Below are positions 1 through 7,116 of a DNA stretch of 14,528 nt, piece after piece; within the stretch, counting starts at the first letter, position 1; the number at the start of each line of letters is the position of its first letter. Source of the DNA: CAYRML01 sp050942825 (GTDB taxonomy: Bacteria > Bacillota > Dehalobacteriia > UBA4068). Location of the stretch: assembly GCA_050942825.1 (NCBI GenBank), contig JBMNOA010000035.1:1-14528 (forward strand), in the 5' to 3' direction. Below the pieces are notes generated by a model. It did not search any database. It saw nothing but the letters and a program-made list of their open reading frames with translations, and was not told where the DNA came from. A program made the translations under genes and the position numbers.

Positions 1-24
1 TTTATCTATAAGGGGAGGCTATTT

Positions 25-62
25 TAATTGTCATCTTGCAGCCATCAGTAATTGTCAACAAT
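25..62. promoter_or_regulatory. Operator-like palindrome and direct repeats downstream of the dehydrogenase gene
   Basis: Positions 51-62 read ATTGTCAACAAT, an inverted repeat with arms ATTGT/ACAAT around a 2-base centre. The nonamer TAATTGTCA occurs twice, at 25-33 and 49-57, 24 bp apart. On the minus strand the palindrome contains a perfect -35-like TTGACA (58 to 53), but no acceptable -10 lies 16-19 bp further on. It may be an operator for a gene beyond the left edge; its function is inferred only. Confidence 0.3.
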
Positions 63-86
63 CACTTTGTTACGATTAATATATAA

Positions 87-890
87 CTATTCGCCAGGTG
101 CCCAGCCTGTGCCAGGAGTTTCCGGAATAGTACTTCCTCCGTCTAATACTATATATGTTCCCGTTATGTAACTGGATTCATCAGAAGCTAAAAATGCAGC
201 AACATTTCCAGCATCTTCTATAGTACCCAACCTTCCCAGAGGAACATTGTTCACCATAGCATCTTTTATGCTTTTGGGATCTTCTGGGCAAGCTTCCTTA
301 CAGGAGCCATCAAGCATAGGTGTATCTACAATACCGGGTAAAATAGCATTAACAGTAATGTTGAATTGAGCATATTCGGAAGCCAAAGCTCTGGTAAAAG
401 CAATAACAGCACCTTTGGTGGCTCCATATGTCGTCATACCGGGATCGGCTACCATTATTCCTGTAACTGATGCAAAATTGACGATCTTGCCATATCTTGC
501 TTTTCTCATGTAAGGTATGGCGGCTCGGCAGGAATTCCACACACCTTTAAAGTTAATATTAAAAGTTTTATCGAAGAACTCATCTTCGACTTTTTCAAAA
601 TATTCCAAGACTCCTATACCTGCAACATTTACTAATATATCTATTTTACCAAACTTTTCAGCTACTTCATCATAGGCTTTTTTTATGGCTGCACTATCAC
701 GAACATCCAGTTGATAGGCCAGTGTTGTATAACCCTCTTTTGCTAAATTTTCCGCCGAGTTAAAAACCTGTGGGTTGATATCTACCATAACTACTTTTGC
801 TCCGTGAGATGCTAATACTTTACTGCAGCCAAAACCCATGCCCATAGCCGCTCCGGTAACAATGGCTACTCGATCTTGCAATTTTTTCAT
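87..890 (-). CDS. ucpA: UcpA-like short-chain dehydrogenase/reductase
   Basis: A 267-residue classical SDR, probably a cytosolic NAD(P)-dependent oxidoreductase acting on an alcohol/carbonyl pair of unknown identity. The Rossmann nucleotide loop is TGAAMGMG (residues 12-19), followed by D37 after the second strand, which hints at NAD preference. NVAG (88-91) replaces the usual NNAG. The catalytic residues are S141, Y155 and K159 (YGATK), with N111/N113 in the NIN motif. SVTGIMVADPG, the EDP segment near 203-205 and the C-terminal GGSTIPET closely recall E. coli UcpA as I remember it, and the length matches (about 263). The start ATG has AGGGGG 7 nt upstream. It is the last gene of the moaF-araC-ucpA cassette, 65 bp after the regulator. 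The family is certain; the UcpA subgroup is likely; the substrate is unknown. Confidence 0.9.
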   Translation of the reverse strand: MKKLQDRVAIVTGAAMGMGFGCSKVLASHGAKVVMVDINPQVFNSAENLAKEGYTTLAYQLDVRDSAAIKKAYDEVAEKFGKIDILVNVAGIGVLEYFEKVEDEFFDKTFNINFKGVWNSCRAAIPYMRKARYGKIVNFASVTGIMVADPGMTTYGATKGAVIAFTRALASEYAQFNITVNAILPGIVDTPMLDGSCKEACPEDPKSIKDAMVNNVPLGRLGTIEDAGNVAAFLASDESSYITGTYIVLDGGSTIPETPGTGWAPGE

Positions 891-955
891 AAATATACCC
901 CCTACAACTAATCATTATTTAGAATAAACATTCCCATCAAATTTTTATTAAACCA

Positions 956-1741
956 TCAACCACTATTTCTTAATTTCTCCTGCAATGATCTAGGTGTATA
1001 ACCGCTAAAACGTTTCAACTCATGAATAAAATGTGATTGATCATAATAGCCCAGGCCTTCAATGATGGCAAAAAAATCGCTTTCACCTTCTTGATTAAGC
1101 TTTTGGATAGCACTCTGGAAGCGAACAATATCACTGTACATTTTGCAGCTAAGACCAATATGTTCCTTAAATATTCTTCTGATATAAACATCAGAATAAC
1201 CTGATTGATAAACCAGTGATTTGATTTTGATATTTCCTTTACTATACCGTAGCTGACTTAGGATCCAATCCACTAATAAGGAATACTTTTTCTCGTTATA
1301 TAAAATAGGACCAAAAGCTTTATTTATATAGGCAGCCCTTTCCATAAATGTCCTTTTCTCTGTCATACGCTTAAATATCTCTAATCTATCTTTGGCAAGA
1401 CATTGCAGATCAACCACTTGCTCACAAGTATCTTTCAAAGGCGAATCAAAAAAAGCAATCGCATAAGAAGGGTGCAGTCTAATACCGAAATATTCATGTC
1501 CAGGGATAAGATCCGTAATATGTTTGTTCTTGATAAAGCCATATATTTTTGCATCGAAAGTGCTTTTGGCAGTTAAGTCAATAAATATATCAATATAGCC
1601 GTCAGGAATGGCAAAAATTTCAGCACAAGTATCATCGGAAATATTAAATTGGAATAAATAATAGTCATTTTGTTTGGGGCCGAAATATTCTTCATAACGG
1701 CTAGTACATTTATTAAAAAATGGTTGAGCTTGTTGTATCAC
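956..1741 (-). CDS. AraC-family transcriptional regulator
   Basis: A 261-residue regulator. The C-terminal third (about 165-258) carries the two helix-turn-helix motifs of AraC/XylS proteins: a first HTH around IKSLVYQSGYSDVYIRRIF, then the signature-like GYYDQSHFIHELKRFSGYTP near the end. The N-terminal part contains a PDG-x-x-D-I element (46-52) and a GIRLHP segment, resembling the sensor domain seen in many AraC proteins of the DUF6597 type rather than a cupin. The start codon is GTG, supported by a GGGGGGAG run ending 5 nt upstream; no in-frame ATG nearby has such a site. It lies between the moaF-like gene (49 bp upstream) and ucpA (65 bp downstream) on the same strand, so local control of this cassette is a reasonable inference. 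The ligand is unknown. Confidence 0.9.
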   Translation of the reverse strand: MIQQAQPFFNKCTSRYEEYFGPKQNDYYLFQFNISDDTCAEIFAIPDGYIDIFIDLTAKSTFDAKIYGFIKNKHITDLIPGHEYFGIRLHPSYAIAFFDSPLKDTCEQVVDLQCLAKDRLEIFKRMTEKRTFMERAAYINKAFGPILYNEKKYSLLVDWILSQLRYSKGNIKIKSLVYQSGYSDVYIRRIFKEHIGLSCKMYSDIVRFQSAIQKLNQEGESDFFAIIEGLGYYDQSHFIHELKRFSGYTPRSLQEKLRNSG

Positions 1742-1790
1742 GGTCTCTCCCCCCTCCCGGGTACACTGAATTGTTTATTAAACGAAACTT

Positions 1791-2621
1791 TTATTTGGGA
1801 AAATCATATTTTGTGATATTTAATAATTTAGCATAAGAGCCCACCGGGAAATTTTTTACTTTGCTCATTTCATAAGATTCATAGCCGTATAACTTACCAT
1901 ATGAACGCATAGCCGCAAAATCCTCTATCACAGAACCTATGGTGGGCACAATCCTCTCCATCCAGATAAACCAATAAAGATCATTGTTTAACTTTAAATA
2001 ATAGCATCTGTCTGTATCACAAAGACCCTTTTCTACTCCTTTTAAACAATGCCAAGTATAGAATTTTTCATTAAGGTAAACATGCTCATAAACATCATTG
2101 CCACTATATACAAATTGCAGTCTTTTACCCACCAGATCCGCTGTATGTTGATGTTTTTTATTATCGTCGGCAAAAGGCTTATCGATAGAAGCGTGGAGCA
2201 GATCAACTTTAACCGAAGTAAGAGGTAGGTTTTTATCACCTCTTTCGAATTGAGAAATAAGGACTTCCTCCTTAGTTGGTAAAATACCAATAGCGGTAGT
2301 AGCAATATTATCATTAAAGTCCAAAATTGTAGTAATAGACTTAGTCTCGCCGTAAGAATAAATAAAATCAATAAAATAAATATTTTCTCTTGGTGAAACA
2401 GCATGATATATGGCGGCTGTTTTTTCTACGGCATCACCTTCACCACACACATATTTTAATGTTTCAGCATCTAGGAATTCATATTCTACCTTAGGCCCGT
2501 TTTCATAGTATAATTCGATCTTTTTACCTACAAGATCTTTTGTCTTAGGCAAGCTATATTCACTAAAACCTTGAGACAATTCTTCTACAGTAACAAAATC
2601 CCTTTCTGTTTTCGCCGTCAT
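1791..2621 (-). CDS. MoaF-like protein with two calycin-like halves
   Basis: A 276-residue soluble protein of the MoaF family. The name is linked to the monoamine regulon of Klebsiella; the database label 'molybdenum cofactor biosynthesis protein F' is probably misleading. Two related halves are visible: LVGKKIELYY at residue 30 and LVGKRLQFVY at 163 each begin a beta-rich block, both followed by a V-E-hydrophobic strand and a late Cys (KYVC versus TWHC). This suggests duplicated lipocalin-like barrels that bind a small ligand. There is no signal peptide or membrane segment. I chose the ATG at 2621 because AAGGAG (2631-2636) is 9 nt from it but only 2 nt from the upstream ATG at 2630. It is the first gene of the cassette with the AraC regulator and SDR. 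The biochemical role is unknown. Confidence 0.78.
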   Translation of the reverse strand: MTAKTERDFVTVEELSQGFSEYSLPKTKDLVGKKIELYYENGPKVEYEFLDAETLKYVCGEGDAVEKTAAIYHAVSPRENIYFIDFIYSYGETKSITTILDFNDNIATTAIGILPTKEEVLISQFERGDKNLPLTSVKVDLLHASIDKPFADDNKKHQHTADLVGKRLQFVYSGNDVYEHVYLNEKFYTWHCLKGVEKGLCDTDRCYYLKLNNDLYWFIWMERIVPTIGSVIEDFAAMRSYGKLYGYESYEMSKVKNFPVGSYAKLLNITKYDFPK

Positions 2622-2630
2622 AATATTCAT

Positions 2631-2636
2631 CTCCTT
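2631..2636 (-). promoter_or_regulatory. Ribosome binding site that decides the moaF-like start
   Basis: AAGGAG on the minus strand. It is 9 nt from the ATG at 2621 and only 2 nt from the in-frame ATG at 2630, so the shorter protein (276 instead of 279 residues) is preferred. Confidence 0.7.
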
Positions 2637-2729
2637 ATATTATTAATTATTATTATATAACAGATGCTCAGCCCCCTATTGTAAAAAACGCTTTATATTA
2701 TTATCACAACAGAAAATATGTTTTGAATA

Positions 2730-2777
2730 AATAAATGCACCCTGTACTTTTATATAGTATAAAAGGGTGCATTTATT
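2730..2777 (-). terminator. Intrinsic terminator after lysA
   Basis: A perfect 14-bp stem, AATAAATGCACCCT (2730-2743) pairing with AGGGTGCATTTATT (2764-2777), around a 20-nt loop. It lies 16 bp beyond the lysA stop. On the minus strand the 3' arm ends in TTTATT and continues TTATTC, a moderately U-rich tail. It separates lysA from the moaF cassette. Confidence 0.75.
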
Positions 2778-2793
2778 ATTTACTGGATCGGCA

Positions 2794-4047
2794 TTAGAGA
2801 TTGTCCATATCTAGTGTTGCGAATAAATCGTCAATGGTTTCGGCACGACGAATTTGCTGAACTTCACCGTTTTCCTTATAGAGCAACTCTTTGGAACGAA
2901 GTTTACCATTATAATTAAAACCCATGGCATAACCGTGTGCACCACTATCATGCAGGATCAGGATATCACCTTCTGATATTTCCGGCAGGGCTCTATCAAC
3001 AGCAAATTTATCATTATTTTCACAAAGAGAACCGGTAACATCATAAACATGATCCAAAGGGGCATCTTCTTTGCCCAAAACTGTTATATGATGATAAGCA
3101 CCATATAAGGCCGGACGCATCAAATCAGCCATGCAGGCATCTACGCCAATATATTTTTTATAAATATCTTTATGATGGATGGCCCTGGTAACTAAATATC
3201 CGTAGGGACCTGTAATCATGCGCCCGCTTTCCAAACATATCTTTACTTTATCCATACCGGCAGGCTTCATAATCTTTTCATAGAGTCTGCGCACACCATC
3301 ACCAAACTCCCTCAAATCGACCGGCTTCTGCTCCGGTTTATATGGGATACCGATACCGCCGCCCAAATTGATAAACTCGGGTATTACCCCTGTCTTTTTT
3401 TTGATTTGCACCGCCAGGTCAAACATCATTTCCGCCGTTTCCCATAAATGGTTGACATTTAGCTCATTGGATACGACCATGGTATGCAAACCAAAACGGG
3501 TTACGCCTTTTGCTAGCAAGATTTTAATAGCTTGTATGATATGTTCTTTAGTCATGCCATATTTAGCCTCTTCAGGATAACCAATGATGGCATTACCGCT
3601 TTTACGCAAAGGCCCTGGATTATAACGGAAAGATAATATCTCGGGCAAGCCGGCAACTTCTTCTAAAAATTCTATATGAGTAATATCATCAAGATTGATA
3701 ACAGCACCTAATTCTCTCGCTTTAACAAATTCTTGAGCCGGGGTATTGTTTGAAGTAAAACAAATATCATGACCAGAAAGTCCTACTTTTTGGGAAAGCA
3801 CCAGTTCTGGATAAGAGCTGCAGTCAGCACCAAAACCTTCTTCTTTGAGCAATTTTAATATATATGGATTGGGCAATGCTTTAACAGCAAAATATTCTTT
3901 AAAAGATGGCGCCCAACTAAAGGCTTCTAATAGTTTTCTAGCATTAGCACGGATATCTTTTTCAATATATATATGAAACGGAGTTCCGTATTGTTTAACT
4001 ATCTCTCTTAATTTAACCTCATCAATCGGTATTTGTTTCTTCAACAT
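2794..4047 (-). CDS. lysA: Diaminopimelate decarboxylase (PLP, fold type III)
   Basis: A 417-residue alanine-racemase-fold decarboxylase that most likely converts meso-2,6-diaminopimelate to L-lysine plus CO2, the last step of lysine synthesis. The PLP Schiff-base lysine is K56 in YFAVKALPNP. The glycine loop for the PLP phosphate is LGGGIGIPY (228-236). C342 in CENNDKF is the cross-subunit active-site cysteine, and NYNGKLRSKELL (378-389) is the C-terminal substrate/PLP region. Departures from textbook LysA are HTMVVSN at 188-194 where HIGSQ is usual, and ESGR (273-276) for EPGR. They point to a divergent LysA subgroup, so another amino-acid decarboxylase of the same fold cannot be fully excluded. 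GGGGG lies 8 nt before the ATG. It is monocistronic, with a promoter at 4079-4107 and a terminator at 2730-2777; no other lysine gene is present. Confidence 0.85.
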   Translation of the reverse strand: MLKKQIPIDEVKLREIVKQYGTPFHIYIEKDIRANARKLLEAFSWAPSFKEYFAVKALPNPYILKLLKEEGFGADCSSYPELVLSQKVGLSGHDICFTSNNTPAQEFVKARELGAVINLDDITHIEFLEEVAGLPEILSFRYNPGPLRKSGNAIIGYPEEAKYGMTKEHIIQAIKILLAKGVTRFGLHTMVVSNELNVNHLWETAEMMFDLAVQIKKKTGVIPEFINLGGGIGIPYKPEQKPVDLREFGDGVRRLYEKIMKPAGMDKVKICLESGRMITGPYGYLVTRAIHHKDIYKKYIGVDACMADLMRPALYGAYHHITVLGKEDAPLDHVYDVTGSLCENNDKFAVDRALPEISEGDILILHDSGAHGYAMGFNYNGKLRSKELLYKENGEVQQIRRAETIDDLFATLDMDNL

Positions 4048-4078
4048 TCTTTTTCCCCCTAAGACCGTTATTCTTTAT

Positions 4079-4107
4079 ATTATGACAAAATATTTTTTCC
4101 GAGTCAA
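4079..4107 (-). promoter_or_regulatory. Sigma-A-type promoter for lysA
   Basis: On the minus strand, TTGACT (4107 to 4102), a 17-bp spacer and CATAAT (4084 to 4079): each hexamer matches the consensus at 5 of 6 positions. It lies about 32 bp before the lysA start and just after the protease stop codon, so lysA is transcribed on its own. Confidence 0.7.
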
Positions 4108-4127
4108 GATACTTAATTATAAATAAT

Positions 4128-4958
4128 TTATTTGTTGAACAATGCAGAAATTGGCACAGCCAATCCGGTATTTTCTCTACCTTTCAAAGTTGCAAAAACC
4201 ACCGCCACTACTTCACCTTGTGAATTAAATACAGGACTGCCGCTGCTGCCGGGGTAAACCGGACCCTCTAAGAGAATCACCTTGGTGGGCCAATTATTTA
4301 AAGAAAACTGCTCTTGTAACACCTTGCCTTGAGCCACTGTCCAATCAAAACCCAGAGGATTGCCAATAAAAATAACCTCATCATCAATTTTTATCTCATC
4401 ATCAGCCAAATCAAGAGCGGGCATATTTTCACCATCAATATCAATTACAGCCAAATCCACCTCAGGCAAGCTCTGCCAATTTTTAGTAATAAAAGACCTG
4501 CCATCGGGGAAAATTATTGTCAATATTTTTTTATTTTGTACTATATGATTATTAGTAATAATTAACCCGTCTTCGGAGATATTAAATCCGGTACCTTGTG
4601 TATTAGCCGATATAATATTTACTACAGATTGTTTCAAAGAAGCTACCAGAGGATCCTCGGATAATTGGGCCGACTGACGCAAAAAACCCAGATCAGGCAA
4701 TTTGCTGAGTTTTATTATCCCAGAAAATGATAACATCAAAAAAGCTGTTATCATAATTATGGCAATCATAACACCCCAGCAGCCATTACCCTTTTGATAA
4801 GGCATATCATCAAAATTATTATCAGGTTGCTGGTTGAGCTCGTTAATCTCCTCTAAATCCAAATTACTTATTTGGTTTTCATCTGGTGTTATCTGCCAAT
4901 ATGCCAATTCTTGTGGTTGTTGTTCTTCCGGATGACGGATAATTCTATATTTAGCCAT
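4128..4958 (-). CDS. Membrane-anchored trypsin-like serine protease without PDZ domain
   Basis: A 276-residue S1-family (HtrA/S1C-like) protease. An acidic, Gln/Asn-rich N-terminal segment of about 60 residues precedes one membrane helix (about 61-84), placing the protease domain outside the cell. The triad is visible: H138 in TNNHIV, D168 in VDLAVID and S239 in PGSSGSPVF. The chain ends at the last strand of the protease fold, with no PDZ domain, unlike the HtrA at 10373. The ATG at 4958 is preferred: GGGGAG is 6 nt from it, while a TTG at 4961 is only 3 nt away. The start overlaps the end of the HAD gene by 8 bp, implying translational coupling. Substrate unknown; a regulatory or quality-control protease is the inference. 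Confidence 0.85.
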   Translation of the reverse strand: MAKYRIIRHPEEQQPQELAYWQITPDENQISNLDLEEINELNQQPDNNFDDMPYQKGNGCWGVMIAIIMITAFLMLSFSGIIKLSKLPDLGFLRQSAQLSEDPLVASLKQSVVNIISANTQGTGFNISEDGLIITNNHIVQNKKILTIIFPDGRSFITKNWQSLPEVDLAVIDIDGENMPALDLADDEIKIDDEVIFIGNPLGFDWTVAQGKVLQEQFSLNNWPTKVILLEGPVYPGSSGSPVFNSQGEVVAVVFATLKGRENTGLAVPISALFNK

Positions 4959-5625
4959 CAAATGCTCCCCTTTTTAAGGTTTGCAAAAGAAACTCTAAAG
5001 ATTCCTGATCCCACTTTTTTAGATAAAAAAGAGGTTTCTTACTATGTCTATTCCAATCCTCGTCATGGCTGGCATTATAAGCTATAAATTTTTCTATGCC
5101 GGCCGCTTCGGCAGATTGAATGTCAATGATAGCATCACCTATTGCCATACAATCAATTGCTTTAAGATGTGAAAATTTTTTCAGAATATATAAAATACCG
5201 TCAGGAGACGGTTTGAGAGCGGGGGTAATTCCCCTGCCGATCATAATATCAAAATAATCCCTGACCTCAAGCCTTCTAATAGTAGCCTCGGCATCGGTAT
5301 AAACATTATTGGTTAACATAAAAAGATGGGCATGGGGTATAAGTCCTTCCAAAATAGGCACAATGCCCGGCTCTAAAACAGCTTTAGTCAAACCTTCATA
5401 TTCTATTTCAGCAATTCTTTGCCACAGAATATCCCATATTTCATCAGTCATCAAAGCATCTTTTTTAGCTAAGGCAGTAATTTTAGCTACTGGAGCAGTG
5501 ACATCAGGTTCTATGCCTGCTTGACTGAGAATTCGACAAACCTCTGACTTCATCAAAGGAAAATCGATCAAGGAACGAATCACCGTATTATCCATATCAA
5601 AAATTATGCCTTGTGGTTTTTTCAT
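4951..5625 (-). CDS. HAD-superfamily phosphatase
   Basis: A 224-residue cytosolic haloacid-dehalogenase-type hydrolase with a helical cap inserted between motifs I and II (subfamily IA, phosphoglycolate-phosphatase-like). Motif I is FDMDNTV with D10 as nucleophile and D12 as general acid/base; motif II is T105 in LTNN; motif III is K138 in LKPSPDG; motif IV is GDAIIDIQSAEAAG with D164 and D168 for Mg2+. All catalytic positions are intact, so it should be an active phosphatase, but the substrate cannot be read from the sequence. AAGGTG lies 5 nt before the ATG. The gene overlaps the membrane protease downstream and is divergent from traX. Confidence 0.88.
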   Translation of the reverse strand: MKKPQGIIFDMDNTVIRSLIDFPLMKSEVCRILSQAGIEPDVTAPVAKITALAKKDALMTDEIWDILWQRIAEIEYEGLTKAVLEPGIVPILEGLIPHAHLFMLTNNVYTDAEATIRRLEVRDYFDIMIGRGITPALKPSPDGILYILKKFSHLKAIDCMAIGDAIIDIQSAEAAGIEKFIAYNASHDEDWNRHSKKPLFYLKKWDQESLEFLLQTLKRGAFDG

Positions 5626-5794
5626 TTTTTCACCTTTTTATTAAGACATATCTATAATTATTCGTTTTTTTATACTTTTTCCCTGCTGATTAAGGAATTA
5701 TTAAAAATATCAGCCTTAAAAAAGGAAATAGCCTTACCCAAAAAGAATATATGGCAAATCTATTTCACAATAATAGTAAATAAAAGGGGGACTT

Positions 5795-6499
5795 ATGAAT
5801 AACGCAATTGGCATACCGCAGCAGCAAATGCTGGGTTTTAAGGCTTTTGATATAAAGGTATTAGCATGTATCTTTATGTTTATCGATCATTTAGGATACT
5901 TTATCTTTCCTGATCTAATTGTACTGCGTATGATTGGCAGGCTGGCCTTTCCTCTATTTGCTTTCATGATTGCCAACGGTTATTATTTTACCAAAAACCG
6001 CCTCAAATATCTTCTGCGCTTGTTTATATTCGGTTTAATTATTCAAATACCTTATTGGCTATTTTTTGAGGGTACTGTTCTGAACATATTTTTTACCCTT
6101 TCTTTAGGATTAGCCGCTATTTGGCTATGGGATAGCAATAAAAAATATGGTTCGGCAGTTGTTTTAGTAGCAACCTGTGCCTTGATGGCTCAGGTTATTA
6201 ACGCTGATTACGGTGCATACGGTGTATTACTGATTTTCTTTTCTTATCTGTTTTTTAACAATATGCCAAAATTAATTTTATCTTGGGCGATAATCAACAT
6301 CATTACCCTTATTGTCCAATATTTCTTTGCCCCTCTGGCGGCAATTAACTATATTACTTATATCCAAATATTATCTCTTTTTTCCCTTTTCTTTATTAAA
6401 TACTATAATAGAAAAGAAGGAAGAAAAGCTCCTTGGCTGTTTTATATTTTCTATCCCGCTCATTTATCGGCACTTTATCTAATATCACATCTGTTATAA
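5795..6499 (+). CDS. TraX-family membrane protein
   Basis: A 234-residue, very hydrophobic protein with roughly seven or eight membrane segments and short basic loops. FMFIDHLGYF (27-36), GRLAFPLFAF (48-57) and the C-terminal FYIFYPAHL are conserved TraX-family elements. TraX acetylates F pilin in Gram-negative plasmids; chromosomal homologues in Bacillota have no conjugation genes nearby and probably acylate another substrate, perhaps at the cell surface (inference). AAGGGGG lies 4 nt before the ATG. It is the only large plus-strand gene in its neighbourhood, divergent from the HAD gene (169 bp apart) and convergent with yfbR. No other conjugation or plasmid gene is present. Confidence 0.85.
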   Translation: MNNAIGIPQQQMLGFKAFDIKVLACIFMFIDHLGYFIFPDLIVLRMIGRLAFPLFAFMIANGYYFTKNRLKYLLRLFIFGLIIQIPYWLFFEGTVLNIFFTLSLGLAAIWLWDSNKKYGSAVVLVATCALMAQVINADYGAYGVLLIFFSYLFFNNMPKLILSWAIINIITLIVQYFFAPLAAINYITYIQILSLFSLFFIKYYNRKEGRKAPWLFYIFYPAHLSALYLISHLL

Positions 6500-6521
6500 A
6501 ACCGACCTTAAGGGTCGGTTT
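6499..6521. terminator. Bidirectional terminator between traX and yfbR
   Basis: A 9-bp stem, AAACCGACC (6499-6507) with GGTCGGTTT (6513-6521), and a 5-nt loop. The traX stop abuts it on one side and the yfbR stop is 4 bp away on the other. Tails are TTTCGTTT on the plus strand and TTTTATAA on the minus strand, so it can serve both convergent genes. Confidence 0.8.
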
Positions 6522-6524
6522 CGT

Positions 6525-7103
6525 TTAATCCATTTCGTCAATGGTTAATCTGAAGGATGGTAAAAAGTGCTCAATAAAATAATTGGCTTCGGGAATGTGT
6601 GCATATTTTTTTAATTCTTCTTTTAAGGCTTGTTCAGCCTTTAGGAATTCCCCGTTGCCGGCTGAGATCTCCTCGATACATTTTATGTAAGCACTGATCT
6701 TATCAGCAACCTTGATCAAAATGCGGGCCTTACCCTCAGGCGGGGAAAAGATAGCTTTATACTCTTCTTGTAAATCCGGAGGCAAAAGTGACAAAAGCTT
6801 CTGTTTAGCGATTTCCTCGATTTCACCATAGGCGGATTTTATTTGCGGATTATAGTATTTGACCGGTGTCGGCAAGTCTCCGACAATAACCTCTCCCACA
6901 TCATGATAAAGGGCCAGAACAGCAACTTCTTTAGCATCGACATCATTGGCAAAATATTTATTATTGATGATAGCTAAAGCATGCGCTATGATAGCAACTT
7001 GCAGGCTATGTTCCTGAATATTTTCCGGTATCACACTGCGCATAAGGCTCCAGCGTTTAATCAGCTTCATCCTGGCAATATAAGCAAAAAAATGACTGAT
7101 CAA
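6525..7103 (-). CDS. yfbR: HD-domain 5'-deoxynucleotidase, YfbR type
   Basis: A 192-residue HD phosphohydrolase that removes the phosphate from deoxyribonucleoside 5'-monophosphates. The metal site is H32 (EHS), H67-D68 (YHDVGE) and D134 (VADK). R17-W18, E71 and the GDLPTPVKYYNP block (75-86) match the substrate pocket of E. coli YfbR, and overall length and collinearity with that enzyme are good. The start is TTG, supported by a perfect AGGAGG at 7111-7116, 7 nt upstream. That site overlaps the sdaAA stop codon, so the gene is translated from the serine dehydratase transcript. It probably helps deoxynucleotide salvage or pool balance. Confidence 0.9.
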   Translation of the reverse strand: MISHFFAYIARMKLIKRWSLMRSVIPENIQEHSLQVAIIAHALAIINNKYFANDVDAKEVAVLALYHDVGEVIVGDLPTPVKYYNPQIKSAYGEIEEIAKQKLLSLLPPDLQEEYKAIFSPPEGKARILIKVADKISAYIKCIEEISAGNGEFLKAEQALKEELKKYAHIPEANYFIEHFLPSFRLTIDEMD

Positions 7104-7110
7104 GAGATTA

Positions 7111-7116
7111 CCTCCT
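7111..7116 (-). promoter_or_regulatory. Perfect Shine-Dalgarno supporting a TTG start of yfbR
   Basis: AGGAGG on the minus strand, 7 nt before the TTG at 7103 and overlapping the last base of the sdaAA stop codon. Its strength fixes the non-ATG start and shows tight coupling to sdaAA. Confidence 0.75.

Noticed and set aside
1791..2621. Annotating the MoaF-like gene as molybdenum cofactor biosynthesis
   Set aside because: The name is historical, from the monoamine regulon; no molybdenum cofactor gene lies nearby and the sequence has no motif of that pathway.
4128..4958. A truncated HtrA that lost its PDZ domain by a frameshift
   Set aside because: The stop comes cleanly after the last protease strand and the following 170 bases hold a lysA promoter, not PDZ coding sequence.
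5611..5802. A 63-residue plus-strand ORF between the HAD and traX genes
   Set aside because: It overlaps the HAD start and the traX start, lacks a good ribosome site and has low-complexity content.
5795..6499. TraX as a sign of a conjugative plasmid or integrated element
   Set aside because: No relaxase, type IV secretion, integrase or repeat boundary is present; chromosomal TraX-family proteins are common in Bacillota.
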